This document shows, one piece after another, positions 9,102 to 16,612 of a DNA stretch of 49,717 nucleotides (within the stretch, counting starts at the first letter, position 1; each line of letters starts with the position of its first letter). This stretch comes from Candidatus Latescibacterota bacterium (lineage in GTDB: Bacteria; Latescibacterota; UBA2968; UBA8231). The position numbers and the translations under genes were made by a program. The notes under the pieces were generated by a model. The model did not search any database. It was given only the letters and a program-made list of their open reading frames with translations, and was not told where the DNA came from. The stretch spans positions 1 to 49,717 of the forward strand of contig SLHA01000025.1 of assembly GCA_007136405.1 (NCBI GenBank), in the 5' to 3' direction.

Positions 9102-9998
9102 TCAATCCACCGTGTGCAGGAACGGATGCAGATCTTCGAGTATGCTGGTGAGCTCCTCCTGGTCCTGTGCGTCCAACACGGTAGCGCCGGGTAGACGCAT
9201 GGTTGCCGTCGCGATGATTCCGCGCCGTACCAGAACCTCCTTGCACACCCGCAGACCCAGCAGAAGGATGAAATTGATCAAGGGCAGCAGGGCGTTGAAC
9301 AACCGCCGGGCACCGGCGCAGTCACCGCTCTGGTACGCGTTCCAGATACCCACGTGTAGCTCCACCGCTTCCGCCGCAGGCATGAAACCCGTGGCTCCCC
9401 GCCGTAACTCCGACAGCATCCAACGTCCGTGTGCCCCACCGAAAACGCCGCGACAAGCGTCCCCCGCAGCCTCTATCACCGCACTGATGTGGTGTGCACT
9501 GGGGGCCATCTCCTCCTTGATGTACTCAACTTGCTCGATATCATGCAGCAACCGGGCCAGCAGACCTGCGTCCATGCCGGGGCCACTGTGCTGAATGAAC
9601 ACGGGCATGCCGGCGGCAGCGGCGATGCTCCGATAGTAATACGCCAGTTCCTCGCGGCCGGGGCTGCCGATAAACGGCGGCAAGGCGATCACGGCATCCG
9701 CGCCGGCGGCAGCAGCGTGGCGAGCGTGTTCGACCGCGATCGGCGGGCTGGCTCCGGCCACGCCGGCGACAACAGGAACGCGCCCTCCGGCAGCATGGAT
9801 CACCGTCTCCACCATGCATGCGCGTTCCGAGCTGGTGAGGAACTGGAATTCACCGCCAAGAACGGGGTATACCAGCCCGTGGCATCCGGCGGCAACGCAA
9901 GCTTCCACCTGGCGTGTAAGGCCGGCAGGATCGATAACTCCCGCATTATCGAAAGGGGTCTGTAGAACCGGAAATATGCCTTCGAGTGGAGCGTCCAA
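9102..9998 (-). CDS. Dihydrodipicolinate synthase/N-acetylneuraminate lyase family protein
   Basis: This is a (beta/alpha)8 class I aldolase-type protein of 298 residues, the normal family length, if started at TTG 9998. An AAGGAGG site lies just upstream of that codon, and the start removes a low-complexity extension reached from a GTG at 10115. The Schiff-base lysine is in VEYIKEE, and VLGGEFQFLTSSER matches the family substrate-loop region. The usual YNxP tyrosine segment is replaced by IQHSGPG, so it is probably not DapA itself. Family members cleave or condense 2-oxo acids, for example 2-keto-3-deoxygluconate or sialic acid. Lying after glk and zwf, a sugar-acid role is plausible but unproven. 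Confidence 0.85.
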   Translation of the reverse strand: MDAPLEGIFPVLQTPFDNAGVIDPAGLTRQVEACVAAGCHGLVYPVLGGEFQFLTSSERACMVETVIHAAGGRVPVVAGVAGASPPIAVEHARHAAAAGADAVIALPPFIGSPGREELAYYYRSIAAAAGMPVFIQHSGPGMDAGLLARLLHDIEQVEYIKEEMAPSAHHISAVIEAAGDACRGVFGGAHGRWMLSELRRGATGFMPAAEAVELHVGIWNAYQSGDCAGARRLFNALLPLINFILLLGLRVCKEVLVRRGIIATATMRLPGATVLDAQDQEELTSILEDLHPFLHTVD

Positions 9999-10107
9999 TG
10001 CGCCTCCTTCCAGTTGGCTGTTCCAGTCAGGCCTGCTGTCATCGCCGCCAAGCGAGCCGGAGACGCGCCCCAATCCACGGTCCTCAGGGTCCGGTCCTCC
10101 GCCGTTG

Positions 10108-11118
10108 TCAGGCACCGGAGACCAGTTGCGCCCCCCGGTACGCCGCGCCCATCAGTCCGCTCTTGTCGTTGAGTACGACCTGCACGGGGATGGTGCTCAA
10201 GGCGACGCTCATTCGGCCTTTGTTGAGAAAGCCATCCATGAATGGCCCGTTCCGCAGGCTGTCCACCAGCTTGGGGGCTATACCGCCCCCCACATATACG
10301 CCTCCGGTGGACATCAGCTTGAGCGCCAGATTACCAGCCTCTGCTCCGTACATCCGGATGAACATGTCCAGTGCGGTCACCGCCAGCTCGCAGTGGTCCT
10401 GTATTGCAACGCGCGACACGACCTCCGCCTGATCGTCTGCGGCTGCCATTTCTTCGGCAAGCCAGGACGGTTCCTCGGCGTGACCTTCATCGCGCAGAAA
10501 CTGGTACACGGAAACCAGTCCGGAGCCGGATAGTATTCTCTCCCAGCTGATGTGCCCGTGACGGGTGTGCATATACTGCCACAACTGACTTTCCATACGG
10601 TTGCACGGCCCGAAGGATGAATGGCCGCCTTCCGAGGAGATGGCGGTGTAGGCGCTGCCGGTCCAGCACAATCCCCCCTCCCCCAGTCCGGTGCCCGCCG
10701 CGATCACCGCTACATTGCCTTCCGGGTCCGCGGTGCCGGCGTTCAGAGTCACCGTGTCCTCAGGCCCGAGCACCTGGGTGCCGTAAGCCGTGGCTTCCAG
10801 ATCGTTGAGCAGCAGCACACGCTCCGTTCCGACAGCGGTACGCAACTCTTCCGGATGAATCAACCAGGGCAGGTTGACCGCGCGCACGGGCAGTTGACGA
10901 ACAGGTCCGGGCACCCCGACGACGACACATCCGGGTTTTTCCCCGGTTTCCGCCACAAATGTCCGCAGCAATGCCCCCAAGCTCTCAAACCGCGCGGTCT
11001 CGTACCGGGCCTCAGTCCACGGCGCAAAGCCCCTGGCACGCCCGTCACACAGAGCCAAGTACGTCTTTGTCCCCCCTACATCACCGGCCAGGATCAGGGA
11101 TTCAGCCATTGTCTCCAT
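10108..11118 (-). CDS. glk: Glucokinase
   Basis: This 336-residue cytosolic enzyme phosphorylates glucose with ATP. It is of the bacterial Glk type: AGDVGGTKTYLALC is the phosphate-binding start, followed by LLNDLEATAYG, IAAGTGLGEGGLCW, the sugar-contact block SSEGGHSSFGP, and the C-terminal GGVYVGGGIAPKLV. Length and motif order are complete. The start codon (ATG 11118, or ATG 11109) lies inside the end of zwf, so the two genes overlap by 16-25 bases and are probably co-translated. The pair directs glucose to 6-phosphogluconolactone. Confidence 0.93.
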   Translation of the reverse strand: METMAESLILAGDVGGTKTYLALCDGRARGFAPWTEARYETARFESLGALLRTFVAETGEKPGCVVVGVPGPVRQLPVRAVNLPWLIHPEELRTAVGTERVLLLNDLEATAYGTQVLGPEDTVTLNAGTADPEGNVAVIAAGTGLGEGGLCWTGSAYTAISSEGGHSSFGPCNRMESQLWQYMHTRHGHISWERILSGSGLVSVYQFLRDEGHAEEPSWLAEEMAAADDQAEVVSRVAIQDHCELAVTALDMFIRMYGAEAGNLALKLMSTGGVYVGGGIAPKLVDSLRNGPFMDGFLNKGRMSVALSTIPVQVVLNDKSGLMGAAYRGAQLVSGA

Positions 11119-12605
11119 TCCCCCTCCAGCAGGGTATCAGCCTCCCGTGGCCCCCATGATCCGGCCGGGTACCGAGGCACGCGCCGGGACGATGGAGCGG
11201 TCCAGGCTTCCAGCACGGGCATGAGCAACTCCCATGATTTCTCCACCCAATCGCTGCTTCCGTATAAAGTAGCATCCCCGCGCAGGCAGTCCAGCAGCAA
11301 GGTCTCGTAGGCCTCGGGAGACCGCCCTCCGAACGTCTCCGCATAGTCGAAATCCATGTGCACCGTGCCCAGGCACAGATCAGGACCGGGTATCTTGCCG
11401 TTGAACGACAAAGAGATGCCTTCGTCCGGCTGGATATGCAGCGTCAGCGTGCTGGCAGGCAGCCCGCTGGCATGCGGAAAGATCAAGTGAGGCGGCTGGC
11501 GAAACTGGAGTGTCACCGTGGTGGCCCGCGTTTTCAGACGTTTGCCGGTCCGCAGAAGGAAAGGCACACCCTGCCATCGCCAGTTGTCCAGTGTCAGACG
11601 CAGCGCCGCGTAGGTCTCCGTGCGCGAGTCTCGCGCCACATCGGGTTCCTCCAGGTAGCCTTGACACGGCTGACCTTCCACCTCTCCCGCCTCATATTGC
11701 CCGCGCACGGCATAACGGTCTACCTCGCCGATGCTGATGGGGCGGATAGCCTGCAGTACTTTCAGCTTCTCTATGCCCACACTGTATGCATCAAACGTCG
11801 ATGGAGGCTCCATGGCGATGGTACACAGCACCTGAAGCAGATGGTTCTGTATCATGTCCCGGAGGGCGCCGGAACCGTCGTAGTATCCCGCGCGGTGCTC
11901 CACGCCCGCGGTCTCGGCACTCGTAATCTGCACATGATCCACGTAGCGTCGATTCCACAGCGGCTCGAACATGGAGTTGCCCAGCCGGAACACCAGTATA
12001 TTCTGCACCGTTTCCTTGCCCAGGTAATGATCGATACGGTAGATCTGGTGTTCACTGAACACGACATGCAACAGAGCGTTCAGCCTTTGGGCGGATTCAT
12101 GGTCATGTCCGAATGGCTTTTCCACGATGATACGCGACCAGCCGCAACCTGCCGAATGCTCGCAACTCAGGCCTGTCTGTCCCAGCGGCTGGACGATGTC
12201 CGGATATACCTGCGGCGGAACCGCGCAGTAGAAACACCGGTTACGGTCCGTACCCCACTGGGGTTCCAGCGTGTCCAGCCGTTCGCGCAATCTCCGGTAG
12301 GTGGTCAGATCCGCGTAGTCACCTTGCACGTAGAACAGACGTTGAACAAAGACTTCCGCGGCGGCCCGATCCCGGGCGTTCCTGTCGTCCTGCAGAGTGT
12401 CGAGCACCTGCCTTCGAAAGCTGGCATCGTTCAGGTCCCGACGCGCCACACCGAGCAGGATGAAGGATTCGGGAAGGCGCCCCTGCTGCTGCAGGTTCCA
12501 TAACGCCGGGATGAGTTTGCGATGCGTCAGATCACCCGAGGCGCCGAATATCACCAGCGCAAAGGGATCCGGGCACTGTTCCGTGATGATCAGGTTGTCA
12601 ACCAT
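11094..12605 (-). CDS. zwf: Glucose-6-phosphate 1-dehydrogenase
   Basis: This 503-residue cytosolic enzyme oxidises glucose 6-phosphate to 6-phosphogluconolactone with NAD(P)+. The nucleotide-binding motif is FGASGDLTHRKLIP near the N-terminus, and the catalytic block RIDHYLGKETVQN is intact. The ATG at 12605 gives a normal-length protein; the longer open frame to 12716 adds an unrelated 37-residue leader. It is the first gene of a leftward run with glk and the DHDPS-family gene. No 6-phosphogluconolactonase, gluconate dehydrogenase or Entner-Doudoroff dehydratase is present in the window. Confidence 0.95.
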   Translation of the reverse strand: MVDNLIITEQCPDPFALVIFGASGDLTHRKLIPALWNLQQQGRLPESFILLGVARRDLNDASFRRQVLDTLQDDRNARDRAAAEVFVQRLFYVQGDYADLTTYRRLRERLDTLEPQWGTDRNRCFYCAVPPQVYPDIVQPLGQTGLSCEHSAGCGWSRIIVEKPFGHDHESAQRLNALLHVVFSEHQIYRIDHYLGKETVQNILVFRLGNSMFEPLWNRRYVDHVQITSAETAGVEHRAGYYDGSGALRDMIQNHLLQVLCTIAMEPPSTFDAYSVGIEKLKVLQAIRPISIGEVDRYAVRGQYEAGEVEGQPCQGYLEEPDVARDSRTETYAALRLTLDNWRWQGVPFLLRTGKRLKTRATTVTLQFRQPPHLIFPHASGLPASTLTLHIQPDEGISLSFNGKIPGPDLCLGTVHMDFDYAETFGGRSPEAYETLLLDCLRGDATLYGSSDWVEKSWELLMPVLEAWTAPSSRRVPRYPAGSWGPREADTLLEGEWRQWLNP

Positions 12606-12988
12606 GGTGCACGTTATCCATAGACCATCCGGACCGGAACAATCAGGCGGCACCGCAGCCCAAGCAGGCTCAGCGGGAAGACGGAACACGAAAGGGCTAC
12701 GATGGTCTGCCACCATAGCCCACGGCCCTGGACCGATATGCAGGAACGAACTTAAACGGCATCATTCACGGTGTCAATCGACTCACTGCCGATCGACTCG
12801 AGGCCTGCGGCTCAGCCTCCATGTCATGGGCCCGCTGCGTCCCGGGGTATACTTGAGCGATAGTGCGCGCACCTCTATATTCGCCTGAGCCCTGGCTGCC
12901 GCCATCCCGAACCCAGCGATGGGCAACCTGGCGAGCCGCCAGGCGTCATTACGGACAACCATTCGTATATTCCACCCGGACAATTCCC
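12606..12988. other. Divergent intergenic region between zwf and the ATP-cone kinase
   Basis: This 383-base gap separates two outward-facing genes. The clearest promoter-like element is TATACT at 12848-12853 on the plus strand, about 135 bases before the ATP-cone gene, without a good -35 box. Nothing resembling an RNA gene or a real small ORF was seen. The downstream gene also lacks an obvious Shine-Dalgarno site. Confidence 0.4.
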
Positions 12989-14167
12989 ATGGCTACCATC
13001 GTCGACGGCAAAAACCGCATCCCCTTCATGCGCGGTATGCTGATCCATTACCTCATACAGCGTGGATTCGAGCACGAGGATGCCAGCACGATCGCCAATT
13101 CCGCTCGTGAAGCCTTGAGAACCGCCGGGAATGTCCGAAAAAAAGACATGGTGAAACTCGTTCGCGAGCTAATCTACAAGCAGCACGGAGAATGCGATGT
13201 CGGCGATCTGGTCTTCTGGGAACGCCTGCCCACCAGTATCACCATAGACCGGAATGGCAAGTCACACCCCTTGTCCAAGGACAGGCTCGGGCGCGACATT
13301 CAGGTCACCGGCATGGCACCGGACACGGCCTACCAGATTGCCCGTACGCTGGAGAACCGTCTCCTCGACCAACGGCGTCAGCGGATCCATGTGTCTGAAC
13401 TTGCGGAGTTTACCACCAGTTACCTGAGCGAGGAGTACGGCGAACAGCAGGCCCAACGCTTTCGCCTCTGGCATGATTGGCGGGAACACGGTAAGCCGCT
13501 CATCATCTTGATCGGCGGCGCCAGTGGCGTGGGTAAAACGTCTCTGGCCATCACGCTGGCCAATCTGCTGAGTATACCCCGGGTAGTAGCCACGGACGAC
13601 ATCCGCCAGACCATGCGGCTCATGCTGTCTACCGAGCTCATGCCCACCCTGCACCCCTCTTCTTACACGGCAGGTGATGCCCTTCCGGACTCGTGCGCCG
13701 CAGAAGAGGATCCGGTTATCTCCGGCTTCCGCGAACAGGCCCGGGTCGTCGCCGTGGGCGTGCGCGCCATCATCGCCCGTTGCATCGAAGAAAACACGAG
13801 CGTCATCATCGACGGGGTCCATCTTCTGCCGGAGTTGATCGATCTGGATGCTCATGCAACCAAAGCCTGCTGTGCGCCGCTGACCCTGGCCCTGTCAAAC
13901 CATGAAGCCTTTGAGATGCGTTTCGCAGAGCGGGCCCGCCAGGCACCTGAGCGTCCCGTGCACAGGTATCTGGCCAACCTCGAGAATATAATGCGCATTC
14001 AAGACTACATTCTCACCGAGAGCAAAGCCCACGGGATTCCTGTGATCGAAACCTCCACGGATGATGATGCGGCCAACACCGCAGTGATGCTGATCGGCGA
14101 TCATCTCGACGCGCAGACCGGGTCCTCAGGACAGGCCGGTGCGAAAAAGAAATCCGGCAAAAGCTGA
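12989..14167 (+). CDS. ATP-cone plus P-loop kinase, 2-phosphoglycerate kinase-like
   Basis: The 391-residue protein has an N-terminal ATP-cone-like regulatory domain (roughly residues 2-95) followed by a P-loop kinase domain with Walker A GGASGVGKTSLA at about residues 176-187. A switch-like VVATDDIRQTMR follows, and VIIDGVHLLP resembles a Walker B strand. This layout matches proteins annotated as 2-phosphoglycerate kinase, known from methanogens where they feed cyclic 2,3-diphosphoglycerate synthesis. The bacterial relatives are not well characterised, so the substrate is uncertain. The C-terminus is lysine-rich. The start at 12989 (MATIVDGKNRIPF) is chosen from the domain boundary; the frame is open to 12863 but that leader is not protein-like. 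Confidence 0.75.
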   Translation: MATIVDGKNRIPFMRGMLIHYLIQRGFEHEDASTIANSAREALRTAGNVRKKDMVKLVRELIYKQHGECDVGDLVFWERLPTSITIDRNGKSHPLSKDRLGRDIQVTGMAPDTAYQIARTLENRLLDQRRQRIHVSELAEFTTSYLSEEYGEQQAQRFRLWHDWREHGKPLIILIGGASGVGKTSLAITLANLLSIPRVVATDDIRQTMRLMLSTELMPTLHPSSYTAGDALPDSCAAEEDPVISGFREQARVVAVGVRAIIARCIEENTSVIIDGVHLLPELIDLDAHATKACCAPLTLALSNHEAFEMRFAERARQAPERPVHRYLANLENIMRIQDYILTESKAHGIPVIETSTDDDAANTAVMLIGDHLDAQTGSSGQAGAKKKSGKS

Positions 14168-14556
14168 TCATGTCGGGTCATGCTTTCCGCCAGGCCTTGG
14201 ATCGAATGAACTGCTGACGGCGCCTGTACCCTGCCCAGCGCATAGCGACTTGCACCCTGCCAACGCACAATATGCGAACAATCGCCTCCCAGCCTTCCAA
14301 CCGTGCCAGGTGAGAAGCAACGGAGTCTGCGACGCAGCTGAAGGCACGCGGCGACGTATTCCGAGTCCGAGCCTCCGCACCGGTTCACCATGCCGGCTGA
14401 CGGACGCCGCACCTCCTGTGATTGCCTGCCGGCAGCCCAACCCATACTATATGCCTGGAGTATACCGTATACTTTGTTGCCTTCGGGCTTTTCCGCGTGT
14501 GACCGGAAAGCCTGGAGTTCCGCCCATCAAACCCTTTTTCTTGCGCGGGGGCAAAC
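14168..14556. other. Intergenic region upstream of the bactofilin gene
   Basis: This 389-base gap between two plus-strand genes contains an open frame (14139-14576) that resembles no protein and overlaps both neighbours, so it is not annotated. The only recognisable elements are the promoter and inverted repeat listed for 14422-14473. Confidence 0.5.
14422..14473 (+). promoter_or_regulatory. Candidate bactofilin promoter with downstream inverted repeat
   Basis: TTGCCT at 14422-14427 and TACTAT at 14445-14450 are separated by 17 bases, a reasonable sigma-70-type promoter. Just downstream, AGTATAC-c-GTATACT at 14459-14473 is a perfect 7-bp inverted repeat with a one-base centre, placed where an operator would block transcription. 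Both are inferred from sequence only. Confidence 0.4.
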
Positions 14557-15039
14557 ATGTTGAGAAAAAAGGATAACGGCACTCCCACCGGCGGCGGTCA
14601 GACGCTGAACACCATCATCGGCCGGGGAACGGTCATGGAAGGTACCGTAACGGTAGAGAACGGTGTCCGTATCGATGGTGTTTTCAAAGGGGAACTGAAG
14701 TGCTCCGGTACCTTGACCATCAGCCAGAACGGCCAGGCGTATGCTGAACTCGAGGGCAAGGAGGTCTACGTGAACGGCATCGTCCGGGGTACTGTGCGGG
14801 CGCAGAAGGTTCGCCTGGACAGCCAGGCCCGGTTCATCGGCGATATTCACGCCTCGGCGCTCTCCATGGCGGAAGGAGCCGTGTTCCATGGAAGCTGCAC
14901 CATGGATTCTCACGATGAGGTCAAGGATATCGCCATGGATACGGATGCAGCCTCCGGCATCCCCACGGGTGAAGCCTCCGGCGCAGAGGGCAACAACCGC
15001 CACCAGGCGGCCGGTACGCCTCAGGTAGCCACAAACTGA
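14557..15039 (+). CDS. Bactofilin family cytoskeletal protein
   Basis: The 160-residue protein has a central bactofilin (formerly DUF583) domain, approximately residues 17-115, whose repeated short beta strands form a right-handed helix that polymerises into filaments without nucleotide. The start TLNTIIGRGTVMEGTVTV, the middle block RIDGVFKGEL, and EVYVNGIVRGTVRAQKV are typical. Flexible polar tails flank the core, as usual. Bactofilins act at the inner face of the membrane as scaffolds for cell shape, stalks or envelope enzymes. No peptidoglycan hydrolase partner is adjacent; the downstream convergent gene is an envelope protein. Confidence 0.93.
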   Translation: MLRKKDNGTPTGGGQTLNTIIGRGTVMEGTVTVENGVRIDGVFKGELKCSGTLTISQNGQAYAELEGKEVYVNGIVRGTVRAQKVRLDSQARFIGDIHASALSMAEGAVFHGSCTMDSHDEVKDIAMDTDAASGIPTGEASGAEGNNRHQAAGTPQVATN

Positions 15040-15059
15040 GAGTCCGCAGCAGCACCGGG

Positions 15060-15089
15060 CCGCCGCAGGAACAGCTTACCCTGCGGTGG
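15060..15089 (+). terminator. Hairpin after the bactofilin gene, probable terminator
   Basis: CCGCCGCAGG at 15060-15069 pairs with CCTGCGGTGG at 15080-15089 (ten pairs including one G-U) around a 10-base loop, about 20 bases after the bactofilin stop. No real T tract follows, so it may end or protect the transcript rather than be a canonical intrinsic terminator. Confidence 0.45.
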
Positions 15090-15189
15090 TTGCATTCGTT
15101 CCCGGCTGAACAGGATTCACGCCACTGGTCGCCCGGTGTGCACGGGCCGTAGGCTCGTGCGGGCCGGCCATGAGTGCATGCTAGCGCAC

Positions 15190-15340
15190 CTCCCGCGTCC
15201 TTGCACCTCCCATGTCCTTGTGGCTCCCACGCGGCTCCCGCGCCCACGCGCCCACACGCGGCCCGCCGCTGCGCTGCACCCTCCCGCGCCCTCGCGGCTC
15301 TTGGGACTCCCGCGCCCTTGCGGCTCCCGCGTCCATGTGA
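15190..15340. repeat. Degenerate 17-bp GC-rich tandem repeats
   Basis: The unit approximates ctcccgcgcccttgcgg. Clear copies start at 15190, 15207, 15281, 15307 and 15324, with shortened or extended versions at 15224, 15235 and 15298. Copies differ at several positions, so the array is old or conversion-damaged. It lies wholly in the convergent intergenic region. Confidence 0.75.
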
Positions 15341-15386
15341 CACCGCTGATCGATGGAGCTTGTCCCAGAACCCCCTGGCCGCTTGC

Positions 15387-16358
15387 TTACAGGTAGAGCA
15401 GATAAAAGCGCAATGAAGGGTAGAGCCGTATGGCCGGCGCAGGAAACTTGATCCAGTTCAACCGGGTTTTGACGTAGGTCCATATCTCGTTGTCGCCTGG
15501 CAGATAGCGAGTATCGTAGTCGAGCGACAGCAGTATCTCCGGGCTTGCGTCAGGCAGGTCGTCGTAGTATTTGTTCGGTCCCTTGCTTTTGACATTGGAG
15601 CCGTGCAGGCCGGTAGCCCCGTATCCCAGTGCCAGCCCCAGAAAATCCGGCCAGTACTCGCGCATTCTGCTGGGAAGGAAAGGCGACACCGGCACCGAGG
15701 CCCAGAATGTCATCCCTTCATAGTCGTCGATCAGATGATTGAAACGGGGGCGATCGGCGGCTGCGCGTTCCTTGCGGTTCCAATACAGCGAAGACGGGAA
15801 ATAACCGAATTTGAACTGAACGTTCTGCGTCTGCGGAACCAGCGTGTACATCAAGGGAACAGCGGCCCCCACCGTATTGGCGACAAAATCCGGGACGCTG
15901 AATCCCCATTCCTGATAATACGCGTCCCGCATCTCGATCTCCAGCAGCGCCCCCCAGCTCACCAGGCTGCCGATAACCGCGGCCTTTCTGTCCGAGACTC
16001 CGCTCCAGCGCAGACCATCGCCGACGCTCTGGGCCAGGGTCACGCCCGCCATGAAGTGGGCCCCCTTGTCCAGGTTGAGGTAGGTCTCGCCGGCCCAGTC
16101 GTAGGCCCAGCGAATAGTGTCTCCCTTATCTCCGTCATACCAGGTGTTGTCGAAATAACGCATTCCGATGAAGCGCACCGAGAATCCGACACCGGACAGT
16201 AAACCCACACGCCGCCAACGCACTCCATCTTCCCAGCGATCGGGAACGACATCCCAGGTTACCGCGGATCCCCTGGCCGGCTGCGCACCGAGCGACAGGA
16301 ACAAGCACAACGACGCAAGCGTCTTCAGAGCCAGTGTGGTCATCCTTGTAGCAAACAT
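15387..16358 (-). CDS. DUF2279-like envelope protein
   Basis: The 323-residue protein starts with a signal peptide (hydrophobic core TLASLCLFLSLGAQPARG). The middle carries DKGAHFMAGVTLAQ, ALLEIEMRDAY, and WGFSVPDFVANTVGAAVP, which match the DUF2279 pattern of periplasmic or membrane-associated proteins. The C-terminal half is rich in aromatic and alternating residues ending in LRFYLLYL, possibly an outer-membrane barrel. The start at 16358 is supported by GGAGGAG seven bases upstream; the longer frame to 16382 is less likely. Function is unknown. It faces the histidine kinase gene divergently. Confidence 0.8.
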   Translation of the reverse strand: MFATRMTTLALKTLASLCLFLSLGAQPARGSAVTWDVVPDRWEDGVRWRRVGLLSGVGFSVRFIGMRYFDNTWYDGDKGDTIRWAYDWAGETYLNLDKGAHFMAGVTLAQSVGDGLRWSGVSDRKAAVIGSLVSWGALLEIEMRDAYYQEWGFSVPDFVANTVGAAVPLMYTLVPQTQNVQFKFGYFPSSLYWNRKERAAADRPRFNHLIDDYEGMTFWASVPVSPFLPSRMREYWPDFLGLALGYGATGLHGSNVKSKGPNKYYDDLPDASPEILLSLDYDTRYLPGDNEIWTYVKTRLNWIKFPAPAIRLYPSLRFYLLYL

Positions 16359-16612
16359 TTCTCCTCCACTGCAGTGTCTCACTTACCTGCGACTCACGTG
16401 CGGTCACGGCAACGCCGTGTACCGCACGTGCTTTGTCCGGACGCCCCGGCAGCATTACCTTGAGCAACGGTTGACGACGGCTTCCGGCTCATGCGGCACT
16501 GGCTGCCGGTTACTGCTGCACGCTGGCGCTCGCACCGGATCAACACTCCCCGGTGGAGGGAATATAGGGCATGAGCGCTGAACGACGAGGCCTTTAACGC
16601 GAACGGCTCCCT

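Larger units (their letters stand above)
15040..15386. other. Convergent intergenic region with hairpin and degenerate repeats
   Basis: This 347-base region lies between the ends of the bactofilin gene and the DUF2279-like gene. It contains a terminator-like hairpin at 15060-15089 and the 17-bp degenerate repeat array at 15190-15340. The plus-strand open frames across it (15136-15416) encode only repetitive proline/arginine-rich text and are not annotated. Confidence 0.6.

Noticed and set aside
14139-14576. 145-codon plus-strand open frame before the bactofilin gene
   Set aside because: Overlaps both neighbours and the candidate promoter, with Pro/Arg/Cys-rich non-protein-like composition.
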